Assembly: GCF_042140245.1 (NCBI RefSeq) | Contig: NZ_CP159483.1 | Location: 2,852,001-2,916,000 of the forward strand | Source: MH13 sp042140245 | GTDB taxonomy: Bacteria > Pseudomonadota > Alphaproteobacteria > Rhizobiales > MH13 | Direction of reading: 5' to 3' | DNA length: 64,000 nt | Part shown: in pieces, positions 1 through 7,425 of the stretch | How the letters are laid out: each line of letters begins with the position of its first letter | Position numbering within the stretch: the stretch's first letter is position 1 | Position numbers and translations under genes: made by a program | Notes under the pieces: model-generated | Databases searched by the model: none | The model's input: only the letters and a program-made list of their open reading frames with translations | Told to the model about the DNA's origin: nothing

Positions 1-420
1 CGCGGTCAGCAGGTCATCTCGTGAGCAATCCTCAAGAGCCCTGCCCTTCCAGGGGCCTTCGATAAAGCTGCCCGAAATATCTCCGGAGCTTTGATCGAGC
101 TTCATCTCCAGATATTTGGTGCGCACAGTTGGACCGCCCTGCGATGTGCTGGCACCATAGACACCGTCCACATCATCAAAGCCTTTGGGTCGACCACGAA
201 ACATCGCGCGGTTGCGTAAGGCATGGTTTGCGAGTGCAAACACTTGGCTCATCGCGCCGAAGCGTCCGGTTAGCAGCAACAGGCCGGCAAGGCCCATCAG
301 CAGGGCAATGCCGCCAAAACGCGCGTGTTTGGCGATTTGTGCAGCAGGAATGCGTGTAAGTGCGCGTCCGACCAGCAAAAACAACGCCAGTAGGGCCAGG
401 CCAAAAATCAGGTAGATCAT
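1..420 (-). CDS. Membrane J-domain-type protein, N-terminal part (runs off the window)
   Basis: Reading the minus strand from the ATG at 418-420 gives 140 codons without a stop to the window edge, so the 3' end is missing. Residues 1-20 (MIYLIFGLALLALFLLVGRA) are a hydrophobic membrane segment, and a second one lies near residues 36-52. A hydrophilic part follows with FDDVDGVYGASTSQGG and ends near KGRALEDCSRDDLLTA. In Rhizobiales genomes I associate this N-terminus, next to a VWA gene, with small membrane-anchored DnaJ-like proteins whose J domain is at the C-terminus, but that domain lies outside the window. The ATG overlaps the stop of the upstream VWA gene (ATGA), so the two are translationally coupled. 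The open frame is certain; the J-domain label is inference. Confidence 0.6.
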   Translation of the reverse strand, partial: MIYLIFGLALLALFLLVGRALTRIPAAQIAKHARFGGIALLMGLAGLLLLTGRFGAMSQVFALANHALRNRAMFRGRPKGFDDVDGVYGASTSQGGPTVRTKYLEMKLDQSSGDISGSFIEGPWKGRALEDCSRDDLLTA

Positions 421-1124
421 CGCATTTGCTCCAACAGCATCTGCCCTTCGTGGGTCGATGTGTTTTCCAGTGCGGTCCGCCCTCCTGACGCATAGCGCGC
501 GACAGCTTGGAGCAGCCTTGCAAGCGTTTCGGCTGAGCGCTCATCAAACTGGAAATAGCCGCCACCGGAGTTGGTGGCCATGGAGCGAAAGACACTTCCG
601 GCCATTCTGTCTCGCCCTTCGTGGAACATGAAAAGCTTGCAGCCAAGCATGCCAAGTTCACCAGCTTGTTGACTGAGCGCATCAGGCGCTTCCTCAACAG
701 CATCACCTATGTAAACCATCGCTGGCACCGGAGCTTTGGCGATCTCTTTGCGGGCAAAGCCGAGCACGCGACCAATCTGCGTTTGGCCACCCAAACACAC
801 AATGCCCTGCATCAGCCGCGCCAATGATTTGCCATCAGTCTGCCAAGCTGACGCGCGGCACTCATTAAACCCTCGAAAGTAGACAAGCTTCATCGCTAGC
901 CCGTTGACCAAACTGGCCTCAGCAAACATGGAGGATTGGATGTGCATAGCGCGATCCCATGTGCGCTCTCGGCTGAGTGTGGCGTCCAAAGCGAACAGCA
1001 GTCGCCCAGATGAGCCTGGCTTTGGGGCCGCTCCAAGCGCGGCAACAAACGCATCCACTGAGCCTTCAGTAGACTGCGTTGTCGGTTCAGACTGACCTTT
1101 AACAGAGGGTGTTTGTTTCTTCAT
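417..1124 (-). CDS. VWA-domain-like protein
   Basis: A 235-aa soluble protein. After a low-complexity N-terminus, residues about 40-200 look like a von Willebrand factor A fold. LLFALDATLSRERTWD replaces the usual DxSxS MIDAS strand, and strands such as MKLVYFRG and PAMVYIGDAVEEAP follow. A GGxTQIGRVLG segment is in the middle and NSGGGYFQFD near the C-terminus. The MIDAS motif is degenerate (DATLS), so metal binding is uncertain. It is the first gene of a two-gene minus-strand unit with the J-domain-type membrane protein, overlapping by four bases, and it starts divergently from panC. The cellular role is unknown; a chaperone-linked function is only suggested by the neighbour. Confidence 0.7.
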   Translation of the reverse strand: MKKQTPSVKGQSEPTTQSTEGSVDAFVAALGAAPKPGSSGRLLFALDATLSRERTWDRAMHIQSSMFAEASLVNGLAMKLVYFRGFNECRASAWQTDGKSLARLMQGIVCLGGQTQIGRVLGFARKEIAKAPVPAMVYIGDAVEEAPDALSQQAGELGMLGCKLFMFHEGRDRMAGSVFRSMATNSGGGYFQFDERSAETLARLLQAVARYASGGRTALENTSTHEGQMLLEQMR

Positions 1125-1254
1125 AGGTCATCATTTGGGATGCACATGTGCTCTTGGGAAGGGTATAGGACTGCCAAAGCGCTGTCCTTGAACGCACCGT
1201 TGGCCTTTTGGCGACGACCGCCCAACCTTAATTTCCACTCAGCTTACTTTCTTG

Positions 1255-2088
1255 ATGACCAAAGTCTGCCGCACAATCGCTTCTCTTCGACAAACCCAGT
1301 CAGCATTGAAAGCTGCAGGGAGATCCAGTGCGTTGGTCCCAACCATGGGTGCATTGCACGACGGGCATCTTGCTCTGGTGACACATGCGGCTTCGCTGGC
1401 CGATGCAGTGATTGCAACCATCTTTGTGAATCCAACCCAGTTTGGACCCAACGAAGACTTGGATCGCTATCCTCGCCAAGAACAGGCCGATTTAGATGCT
1501 CTGCAAAGGGCTGGTGTGCATGCCGTGTTCATGCCGGATGTAGAAGAAATGTATGGATCGCACGATGCAACCCGCATCCTAATGGAGGGCCCTGCCCTTG
1601 GACTTGAGAGCGATTTTCGCCCCCATTTCTTCCAAGGCGTGGCAACGGTTGTGAGCCGTCTCCTGCTGGCATCTATGTGTGATATCGCAGTTTTCGGTGA
1701 GAAGGACTATCAGCAGCTGCTCGTCATCAAGCGTATGGTGGCTGATCTTAAAATTCCTGTCGCCATTCAAGGAAGCCCAACTGTGCGCGAAGCTGACGGT
1801 CTGGCGTTGTCATCGCGCAACGCCTACCTTTCCGAGGATGAACGCGAACGAGCGCCTGAGTTGAACCGCGCCCTTCAAATTTGCCGGGAGACTTTGCGTT
1901 CCGGAGCTTCCGAGGCCGATGCGCTCGCCAAAGCCGTGGCTCATGTCAAAGCCTTCGACTTCAGGCCAGACTATATAGAGCTGCGCGACGCGCAAACACT
2001 GGGACCGTTGCAAGACCTTGGATCAGCGCGCCTGCTTGCAGCAGCTTGGCTCGGCAAAACACGTCTTATCGACAACATAGCGGTTTAA
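1255..2088 (+). CDS. panC: Pantothenate synthetase
   Basis: It condenses pantoate with beta-alanine using ATP, the last step of pantothenate (vitamin B5) synthesis, in the cytosol. The ATG at 1255 gives 277 aa, close to the family length of about 280; a TTG one codon upstream is less likely. The adenylate-forming HxGH signature is in PTMGALHDGHLALV near residue 30. FGEKDYQQL and the serine/arginine-rich SSRNAYLSEDER loop, which binds ATP, follow. The ketopantoate hydroxymethyltransferase gene panB, often adjacent, is not here. The stop overlaps that of the convergent DUF1489 gene by a few bases. Confidence 0.95.
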   Translation: MTKVCRTIASLRQTQSALKAAGRSSALVPTMGALHDGHLALVTHAASLADAVIATIFVNPTQFGPNEDLDRYPRQEQADLDALQRAGVHAVFMPDVEEMYGSHDATRILMEGPALGLESDFRPHFFQGVATVVSRLLLASMCDIAVFGEKDYQQLLVIKRMVADLKIPVAIQGSPTVREADGLALSSRNAYLSEDERERAPELNRALQICRETLRSGASEADALAKAVAHVKAFDFRPDYIELRDAQTLGPLQDLGSARLLAAAWLGKTRLIDNIAV

Positions 2089-2525
2089 ATCAGGCCAAGC
2101 TCGATCAACTCCTGCCGCATGGCTGGCTCAATAAACTCAATGCTCTGGCCACCCAGTTCTGATAGATCAGCAGGCGCATCGCTGGCTTTCAGATAGCGCC
2201 AGCCTTGAAACGGTCGGCGCGGTTGCGGCCGTGTCGCAAACAAAACAGGCTCCATCACCAGATGACAGCGGTTGATACCCTCATCATCTTTGAACGGGCG
2301 AATGTCGAGCAACTTTTGGCGGCCCTGAATGCTGCCCTTGATCACCCAGTAAAGTGAGCCGCCTTGAAGCAAAGCGTCACGCTGTTTGGGCACCATGCGT
2401 GTGGTGTGTAACTGTTCCTCAGGCAATCCCGCGCGCCGTTTTCGTTCCAGCGTATGGGCGATCCATTCACGGTGGTCTTCGAGAGATTCGGCGCCGACGC
2501 AAAGTTTGAGAAGGTGAAGGCTCAT
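2085..2525 (-). CDS. DUF1489 family protein
   Basis: A 146-aa cytosolic protein that begins MSLHLLKLCVGAESLEDHRE, the characteristic start of the DUF1489 family of alphaproteobacteria. A WVIKGSIQGRQKLLDIR strand block and GWRYLKASDAPADL near residue 110 also match my recollection of the family. The function is unknown; it is a conserved single-domain protein. It converges on panC with a four-base overlap of the stop codons and has no operon partner. Confidence 0.85.
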   Translation of the reverse strand: MSLHLLKLCVGAESLEDHREWIAHTLERKRRAGLPEEQLHTTRMVPKQRDALLQGGSLYWVIKGSIQGRQKLLDIRPFKDDEGINRCHLVMEPVLFATRPQPRRPFQGWRYLKASDAPADLSELGGQSIEFIEPAMRQELIELGLI

Positions 2526-2781
2526 TCATGCATCATGCCGTGCGACAGCGGCCCTTCCAAGGGAAACTACGCACACTTTTTTGCAATCCACAGTTGCTGA
2601 AGCGACAATTGCGCGAGTCTTTCAACGCAAACATAGGCTTAAGGCCATAGTGAGTATGGGGCTTACCGGATAGGCCCTCGGGCGCCTCGCAGCTAACCTA
2701 CTATTACCAGATCGAGCGTTCAGCGACAGACAAGTCGCAGGCTTGTTTGGTCGACAACGACGCAACGGCAACACGACTCTT
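2526..2781. other. Divergent intergenic region, DUF1489 / ArsR-type gene
   Basis: A 256-base non-coding stretch between two divergently read genes. It must hold the promoters of both, but I can see no convincing -35/-10 pair, no clear inverted repeat of the ArsR-operator type and no RNA gene. Confidence 0.4.
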
Positions 2782-3111
2782 ATGAACGATCAAACTCCTC
2801 TTTCGGCCCAGGGCGCCGGTCAAGGTTCGCTGAACATCAATGCGGCGGAAACCGCAACCTACCTTAAACTGATCGCCAATGAACGGCGGTTGATGATTTT
2901 GTGCCTTTTGGCTGCAAAGGGTGAAGCAACGGTTTCGTTTCTTTCCCAATCGATCAGCCTTGGCCAATCAGCCATGTCGCAACATTTGGCGCGTTTGCGG
3001 GCCGACAATCTGGTGGATTTCCGTAAAGAAGGCCAGATGGCATTCTACCGCATTGCCGATGAGCGCGTCGAAGAGCTTTTGGTCAAACTGCAAGACATCT
3101 TTACGCGCTAA
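2782..3111 (+). CDS. ArsR/SmtB-family regulator, BigR/SqrR-like
   Basis: A 109-aa winged-helix repressor. I choose the ATG at 2782 because 13 codons of upstream open frame have no family similarity. The helix-turn-helix lies at about residues 45-85 (ISLGQSAMSQHLARLRADNL), followed by a wing (FRKEGQMAFYRIAD). RRLMILCLL places a cysteine at residue 41, the position of the first redox cysteine of the sulfide/persulfide sensors SqrR and BigR. Those sensors have a second cysteine near residue 107, but this protein has no other cysteine. The convergent rhodanese makes a sulfur role likely; how it senses with one thiol is open. Confidence 0.8.
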   Translation: MNDQTPLSAQGAGQGSLNINAAETATYLKLIANERRLMILCLLAAKGEATVSFLSQSISLGQSAMSQHLARLRADNLVDFRKEGQMAFYRIADERVEELLVKLQDIFTR

Positions 3112-3129
3112 GAAGTATGCCTTCTTAGC
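3107..3129. terminator. Hairpin between convergent genes
   Basis: A perfect 9-bp inverted repeat GCTAAGAAG / CTTCTTAGC with loop TATGC. It covers the stop of the ArsR-type gene and abuts the stop of the rhodanese. There is no T-tract on either side, so it may act as a weak bidirectional terminator or an RNA end-stabiliser. Confidence 0.5.
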
Positions 3130-3549
3130 TTAGGACGTCTCTCGGGCTTCTGTCGGCTTCCCAGTTTCGATCCAGGCTGTGATGCCGCCTTTTAGATGCG
3201 TCACCTTCTGCAAGCCCATTTGTTTGGCTGTCTGGGCGGCAAGCGCTGAGCGCCATCCGCTGGCGCAGTAGAAGACGAACGTGGCATCTTCAGCAAACAG
3301 CGGCTTGTGATAAGGGCTTTCCTGGTCGATCCAAAACTCGAGCATACCGCGAGGGCAGTGTTTTGCCCCGGGAATACGTCCTGTTCTACCGAGCTCACGA
3401 ACATCACGCACATCAATGAAGCGAACGTCCGTGACCTTCAACATGTCGGCGGCGCTTGCGACATCGACATGGCCAACATAGGCTTCCGCCTGAGCGACCA
3501 GACTGGCAGAACTTGGAGCGATTTTTGGGGTGTTTGTTGCGTCAGACAT
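3130..3549 (-). CDS. Rhodanese-domain sulfurtransferase
   Basis: A single-domain rhodanese of 139 aa. The domain runs from about residue 28 (VDVASAADML) to the end, with FIDVRDVRELGRTGRIPGA and the active-site loop CASGWRS. The catalytic cysteine is residue 95, and the arginine two residues after the glycine fits the CxxGxR persulfide-binding loop. ITAWIETGKP at the C-terminus is also typical. It probably moves sulfane sulfur between thiols in the cytosol. The ArsR-type regulator converges on it, and a possible 43-aa membrane peptide gene lies 15 bases upstream. There is no signal peptide. Confidence 0.88.
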   Translation of the reverse strand: MSDATNTPKIAPSSASLVAQAEAYVGHVDVASAADMLKVTDVRFIDVRDVRELGRTGRIPGAKHCPRGMLEFWIDQESPYHKPLFAEDATFVFYCASGWRSALAAQTAKQMGLQKVTHLKGGITAWIETGKPTEARETS

Positions 3550-3564
3550 GACGCACTGTGCCGT

Positions 3565-3696
3565 TTAGTTCGGTGCTACTGCAAGGGCAGATGTTTCAAA
3601 GCCGCCGAAAAACCAAACAAGTGCAACGACGCACAAAGCACAAGCCACTGTCCAACGTGCTGCCGACCAGCAGGAAACCGTACTACTATCGATCAT
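3565..3696 (-). CDS. Possible small single-pass membrane protein
   Basis: The ATG at 3694-3696 is preceded on the minus strand by GAGGG at a proper distance and opens 43 codons. They read MIDSSTVSCWSAAR, then a hydrophobic stretch (WTVACALCVVALVWFFGGF), then a short tail. It would be a one-TM protein with two cysteines in or near the membrane. It ends 15 bases before the rhodanese gene, so it could be co-transcribed and could hold or anchor a sulfurtransferase. The evidence is only the ribosome site, the TM profile and the position; it may not be real. Confidence 0.35.
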   Translation of the reverse strand: MIDSSTVSCWSAARWTVACALCVVALVWFFGGFETSALAVAPN

Positions 3697-3871
3697 AAAG
3701 CCCTCACTAGGACCCGCGCATACAACAACTGCATGCGGGGCGTTCGGCTCATTAACGAACTGTTTACCGCGCCGCAAGGTATCAATTTTGCATAGCAGCA
3801 ATTCCGCTGTTGATGGTGAGCGCTTCGCGGCTCAATTGCCATGACGGTCCACTAACGGTAACGCTGCAAGC

Positions 3872-4813
3872 GTGATCCGCATTGCCACCCCTTCTGACAT
3901 GCTTTTGCTCGTGTTGCTCGCCGCTATCTATGGTTCGGCGTTTACCGCAATCAAGATTGCGGTGCCTGAGCTTGGCCCGTTCGGGCTGGTGCTAGCCCGT
4001 GTTCTGCTCGGGTTTGCGGTTCTTCTTCCCTATGCTCTGGCCCGTGGTTGGACATGGCCATCGTCACGCTCCAGTTGGGCGCTCTTGGGCTTTCTATGTG
4101 CTTTCAACCTGATCATTCCGTTTTTCCTGGTTTCGTGGTCACAGCAGCACATTAATGCATCGCTGATGGCGCTTCTTATGGGTGCCGGGCCTTTGTTTGG
4201 TTTGCTGATGAGCCATGCGACGACGACGGATGATCGGCTGTCGGGCCCAAAGGTAGCCGGTGTGGCCGTGGGCTTTGCTGGTGTTGCCCTCGTGCTTGGT
4301 GTTGATGCTTTCACAGGGCTTTCCGGTGGCAACATAGAGGCGAGATTGGCCCAAGCCGCTGCACTTTTGGCCAGTGCTTGTTATGCGGTTTCGGGTGTTT
4401 TTGTGCGACGCATCACTGATCTACCGTCACATCAGCTCGCGAGTTTGGTTCTGGGTTTTGGAAGTGTTGCGATGCTGGCTGCTACACCGCTGCTTATGCC
4501 CAACATCATTGATGTAACCACGCGCCTCAGCCCAGATGCCATACTAGCAACGCTCTATCTAGGAGCAATCACCACCGGCGGCGCGTACATGCTGCGCTAT
4601 AGGCTCATTCGCACGGTTGGCATGAGCTATTTTGGGCTAAGCATTTACCTGGTGCCAGTGTTTGGTGTCGCCATAGCTGCCGTTTGGTTGTCGGAGCCGA
4701 TACCGCTGAGCCTGCTTGCAGGTCTTGGACTGATATTGGGAGGGCTTGCTGTCGCGCGGTTAAGAAGCGGAAAAATTCAAGCTACTGAACGCGAAGCGCC
4801 GATCCAGGAATGA
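3872..4813 (+). CDS. EamA/DMT-family inner-membrane exporter
   Basis: A 313-aa polytopic protein with about ten hydrophobic segments in two repeats, the duplicated EamA architecture of the drug/metabolite transporter superfamily. The first repeat starts LLAAIYGSAFTAIKIAVPE and the second near residue 160 (AALLASACYAVSGVFVRRI). GAITTGGAYMLRYRLIRTVG and PVFGVAIAAVWLSEPIP near the C-terminus are typical. The GTG at 3872 is the start used; an ATG at 3899 is possible. The substrate cannot be told. Its end overlaps the convergent SH3-like gene by 32 bases. Confidence 0.85.
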   Translation: MIRIATPSDMLLLVLLAAIYGSAFTAIKIAVPELGPFGLVLARVLLGFAVLLPYALARGWTWPSSRSSWALLGFLCAFNLIIPFFLVSWSQQHINASLMALLMGAGPLFGLLMSHATTTDDRLSGPKVAGVAVGFAGVALVLGVDAFTGLSGGNIEARLAQAAALLASACYAVSGVFVRRITDLPSHQLASLVLGFGSVAMLAATPLLMPNIIDVTTRLSPDAILATLYLGAITTGGAYMLRYRLIRTVGMSYFGLSIYLVPVFGVAIAAVWLSEPIPLSLLAGLGLILGGLAVARLRSGKIQATEREAPIQE

Positions 4814-5150
4814 AACCCACCTGTCCGTTCGCATTGATTTCACAAACACGCTCATCCAACTGACGTTGCTGCGCGCCAGGAGAACCGAACATCCAGCCTT
4901 GAAAATCAAACTCCGGACGGCACCAACGCATGGATATGTCGCGCACACCGGAAGCCACGGTGCCGGAGACTGCGCTATCCGCCTCAGGGCCAGCTCTTAG
5001 TGGCTGCTCCTCGGTTGTCACAAAGCGCATATCGTAGGGGTTATCGCTACGCTGTGCGTCGGCGTTGGTGGTCGACGCGGCGACAATAGCGGCGGCGACA
5101 CCGAAAAAGGCCATGTGGGCGAGAACAAAAAGGGCAATCCGCTTGAGCAT
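4782..5150 (-). CDS. Exported SH3-like protein
   Basis: A 122-aa protein with a clear signal peptide (MLKRIALFVLAHMAFFGVAA, cleavage perhaps after ASTTNADA). The mature part is a short bacterial SH3-like fold, with EEQPLRAGPEADSAVSGTVASG, a tryptophan-rich middle (RWCRPEFDFQGWMFG) and GFIPGSALRV at the end. Two cysteines could form a disulfide. Such domains often bind peptidoglycan or periplasmic partners. The function is unknown. The 3' end overlaps the convergent EamA gene by 32 bases. Confidence 0.65.
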   Translation of the reverse strand: MLKRIALFVLAHMAFFGVAAAIVAASTTNADAQRSDNPYDMRFVTTEEQPLRAGPEADSAVSGTVASGVRDISMRWCRPEFDFQGWMFGSPGAQQRQLDERVCEINANGQVGFIPGSALRVQ

Positions 5151-5334
5151 GGCGCTAGGTATTCCATGTGACTTTGTATCAAACTGTGCGGCGCGTCACA
5201 TATCACAGCAATCTGTTTCGAAAACATTTATCCTAGGCATCTTCAGCAATTGTTGACTATGAAAAGCACTGTGTTGCCGCGCTGCAACAAGCGCCCTGGC
5301 GAGACAGTGTTTTTGTTGCCCTGAAAGGCATGTG

Positions 5335-5808
5335 ATGACGAATTGGGATATCCAAGAACGACCGAACCGCTTCCCTTGGCCGCCACTATTGCTCGTTGCG
5401 ATGATCGGCGTCGGATTCGTGTTGCGCGAATTGGTTCCGTTCGGTGTGTCGCGCACACCGCTCAGCCAGTTTTCCGGTTTTGTCTTGATTGCAGGTGCCT
5501 TGGCCCTGGACGGCTGGGCGTCTCTGACGTTTAGCAGGGCGAAGACCACGATACTTCCCCATCGCGGTACGCGAAACCTGGTGACGACAGGCCCTTTTAG
5601 GTTTTCTCGCAACCCGATCTATGTGGGGAACTTGCTGATTTTGGCGGGCGTTGGACTTCTAGCCGGATCGCCCTGGCACGTTGTTTTGGTGCCCGCGCTC
5701 GCCGCAACGATTTGGTATTTCGCCATTGCTCGGGAAGAGGCGCATCTGGCTGCCAACTTTCCTGAAGAATGGCCGAACTACGCGGCGCGGGTTCGACGCT
5801 GGCTATAG
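5335..5808 (+). CDS. Isoprenylcysteine carboxyl methyltransferase-like membrane protein
   Basis: A 157-aa protein with about four membrane segments and the ICMT/PEMT C-terminal signature. GPFRFSRNPIYVGNLL near residue 90 is the conserved R-x-x-x-x-P-x-Y SAM-binding region, and EEAHLAANFPEEWPNYAARVRRW near the end carries the catalytic E and R patterns. The bacterial substrates are not known; it is probably a small-molecule or lipid methyltransferase in the inner membrane. GAAAGGC upstream supports the ATG at 5335. It is monocistronic, convergent with mgtE. Confidence 0.8.
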   Translation: MTNWDIQERPNRFPWPPLLLVAMIGVGFVLRELVPFGVSRTPLSQFSGFVLIAGALALDGWASLTFSRAKTTILPHRGTRNLVTTGPFRFSRNPIYVGNLLILAGVGLLAGSPWHVVLVPALAATIWYFAIAREEAHLAANFPEEWPNYAARVRRWL

Positions 5809-5814
5809 AAGCTT

Positions 5815-7227
5815 CTAGATACCAAACCAAAGCGCGGCCAGGCTGAGAAAAGCAAAAAAGCCTACCACATCCGTCACAGTTGTCACAAAGACGCTGGAGG
5901 CAATTGCCGGATCGATTTTAAAGCGATCCAACGCAATCGGTATCAAGATACCAGCAAGAGCAGCGGCCAGCATGTTCACGACCATCGCTGCGCCGATCAC
6001 AAGACCAAGTCCGGCACTGCCAAACCAAACGATGGCAACGATCCCCATCAGCAAGGCAAAAGCGCCACCATTGACCAAACCGACGTACGTTTCACGCAAC
6101 ACCACGCGCCCCATATTGTAGGGGTCAAGATCGTGGGTTGCGATAGCGCGGACGGCCACCGTCATGGTCTGTGTTGCGGCATTGCCGCCCATGGACGCGA
6201 CGATAGGCATGAGGATTGCCAGGGCGACCATCTGTTCCAGTGTTGCGTCAAACAGGCCGATAACAAGTGATGCCAAAACCGCGGTGGCCAGGTTCACGCA
6301 CAACCAAGGCAAGCGAGAGCGCGTGATCGCACGCACGCTGTCCGACACTTCTTCATCACCGACACCTGCAAGCGCCAGCATATCCTCACCGGCCTCTTCT
6401 TGAACAACGTCCACGATATCATCGACGGTGAGAACACCAACCAAGCGACCGCCCTTGTCCACGACAGCGGCGGAGGTGAGATCGTACTTTTGAAAGGTGC
6501 GTGCCGCGTCCTCTTGGTCGGTTTCTGCACTGATCTCTTGGACCTCGTCCATGATAGCGTCAATTGTCACGGGTCGCTTAGAGCGCAGCATACGGTTGAG
6601 TTTGACAAAACCGAGCAGCCGATATCCCGGGTCCACCACAAACAGATCGTGGAACTCTTCTGGTAAGTCACTCGCCTCACGCATGTAGTCGATGGCGCGA
6701 CCAACCGTCCAAAAAGGCGGCACAGCAATGAAGTTGGATTGCATACGTCGGCCGGCTGACTCCTCGGGATAGTCAAGGGCCCGTTGCAGAGCGAGACGAT
6801 CCAAGGTTGGGATCGTTCTTAAGATTTCGGCCTGCGCATCCTCGGTGAGATCTTCGAGTATGTAGACGGCATCGTCAGATTCAAGCTCAACGAAACCAGC
6901 CGCGATGAGGTGCAAGGGCAGTTCATCAAGAATGTCGATGCGGATTTGCTCATCCACCTCGGTCAAGGCTGCAAAGTCGAAGCTCTCGCCAATCAGTTCG
7001 ATAAGCCTGGGGCGTTCGTCATCGGTCAGAATGGTGAGGAGTTCGGCAACCTCTGAAACGTAGAGCTGGTCGGTAAGTGCACGCAGTTCGTCCGCATTTT
7101 CTTGGGCCAATGCCTCTTTGATTGCCGAGACGAACCCGCGCAACAAATGGTCGTCGTCTGTGCGAATCGCATCGGACGGTAGATCTGGGCCCGCCGTAAC
7201 GGATGCCGGTTCAAGCTCTGGTGCCAT
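5815..7227 (-). CDS. mgtE: Magnesium transporter MgtE
   Basis: 470 aa with the full MgtE architecture. An N-terminal helical domain covers residues about 20-140 (helical repeats with DILDELPLHLIAAGFVELE). Two CBS domains cover about 145-265 (FIAVPPFWTVGRAIDYMREA, LRSKRPVTIDAIMDE, VDDIVDVVQEEAGED). Five membrane helices lie from about 300 to the end, with PIVASMGGNAATQTMTVAVRA, the conserved pore region. It is an inner-membrane Mg2+ channel gated by cytosolic Mg2+ binding between the N and CBS domains. I see no obvious Mg2+ riboswitch in the 198 bases upstream. Confidence 0.95.
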   Translation of the reverse strand: MAPELEPASVTAGPDLPSDAIRTDDDHLLRGFVSAIKEALAQENADELRALTDQLYVSEVAELLTILTDDERPRLIELIGESFDFAALTEVDEQIRIDILDELPLHLIAAGFVELESDDAVYILEDLTEDAQAEILRTIPTLDRLALQRALDYPEESAGRRMQSNFIAVPPFWTVGRAIDYMREASDLPEEFHDLFVVDPGYRLLGFVKLNRMLRSKRPVTIDAIMDEVQEISAETDQEDAARTFQKYDLTSAAVVDKGGRLVGVLTVDDIVDVVQEEAGEDMLALAGVGDEEVSDSVRAITRSRLPWLCVNLATAVLASLVIGLFDATLEQMVALAILMPIVASMGGNAATQTMTVAVRAIATHDLDPYNMGRVVLRETYVGLVNGGAFALLMGIVAIVWFGSAGLGLVIGAAMVVNMLAAALAGILIPIALDRFKIDPAIASSVFVTTVTDVVGFFAFLSLAALWFGI

Positions 7228-7425
7228 GGGGGTGGGCGGTCCTATCTGGTCAAGGAACTTGCGATCGAGCGGAAAGACTGGGCGTGCCTGAGATGTGCTG
7301 TCTTAAGTTGTGACATTGCTCAACGCACGCGGCAATCAATCGGTTGCATATTCGGCCCTATGGTCAATACTTTAAAGCAATAGTGCGGCGAGCCGTTTGC
7401 TTCATTCAAAATAGCCAGAGGTTTC

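Noticed and set aside
176..706. Long minus-strand frame overlapping the J-domain-type and VWA genes
   Set aside because: It is in another phase of two well-supported genes and has no domain-like features.
7228..7425. Magnesium riboswitch upstream of mgtE
   Set aside because: No M-box-like set of stems could be recognised by eye.
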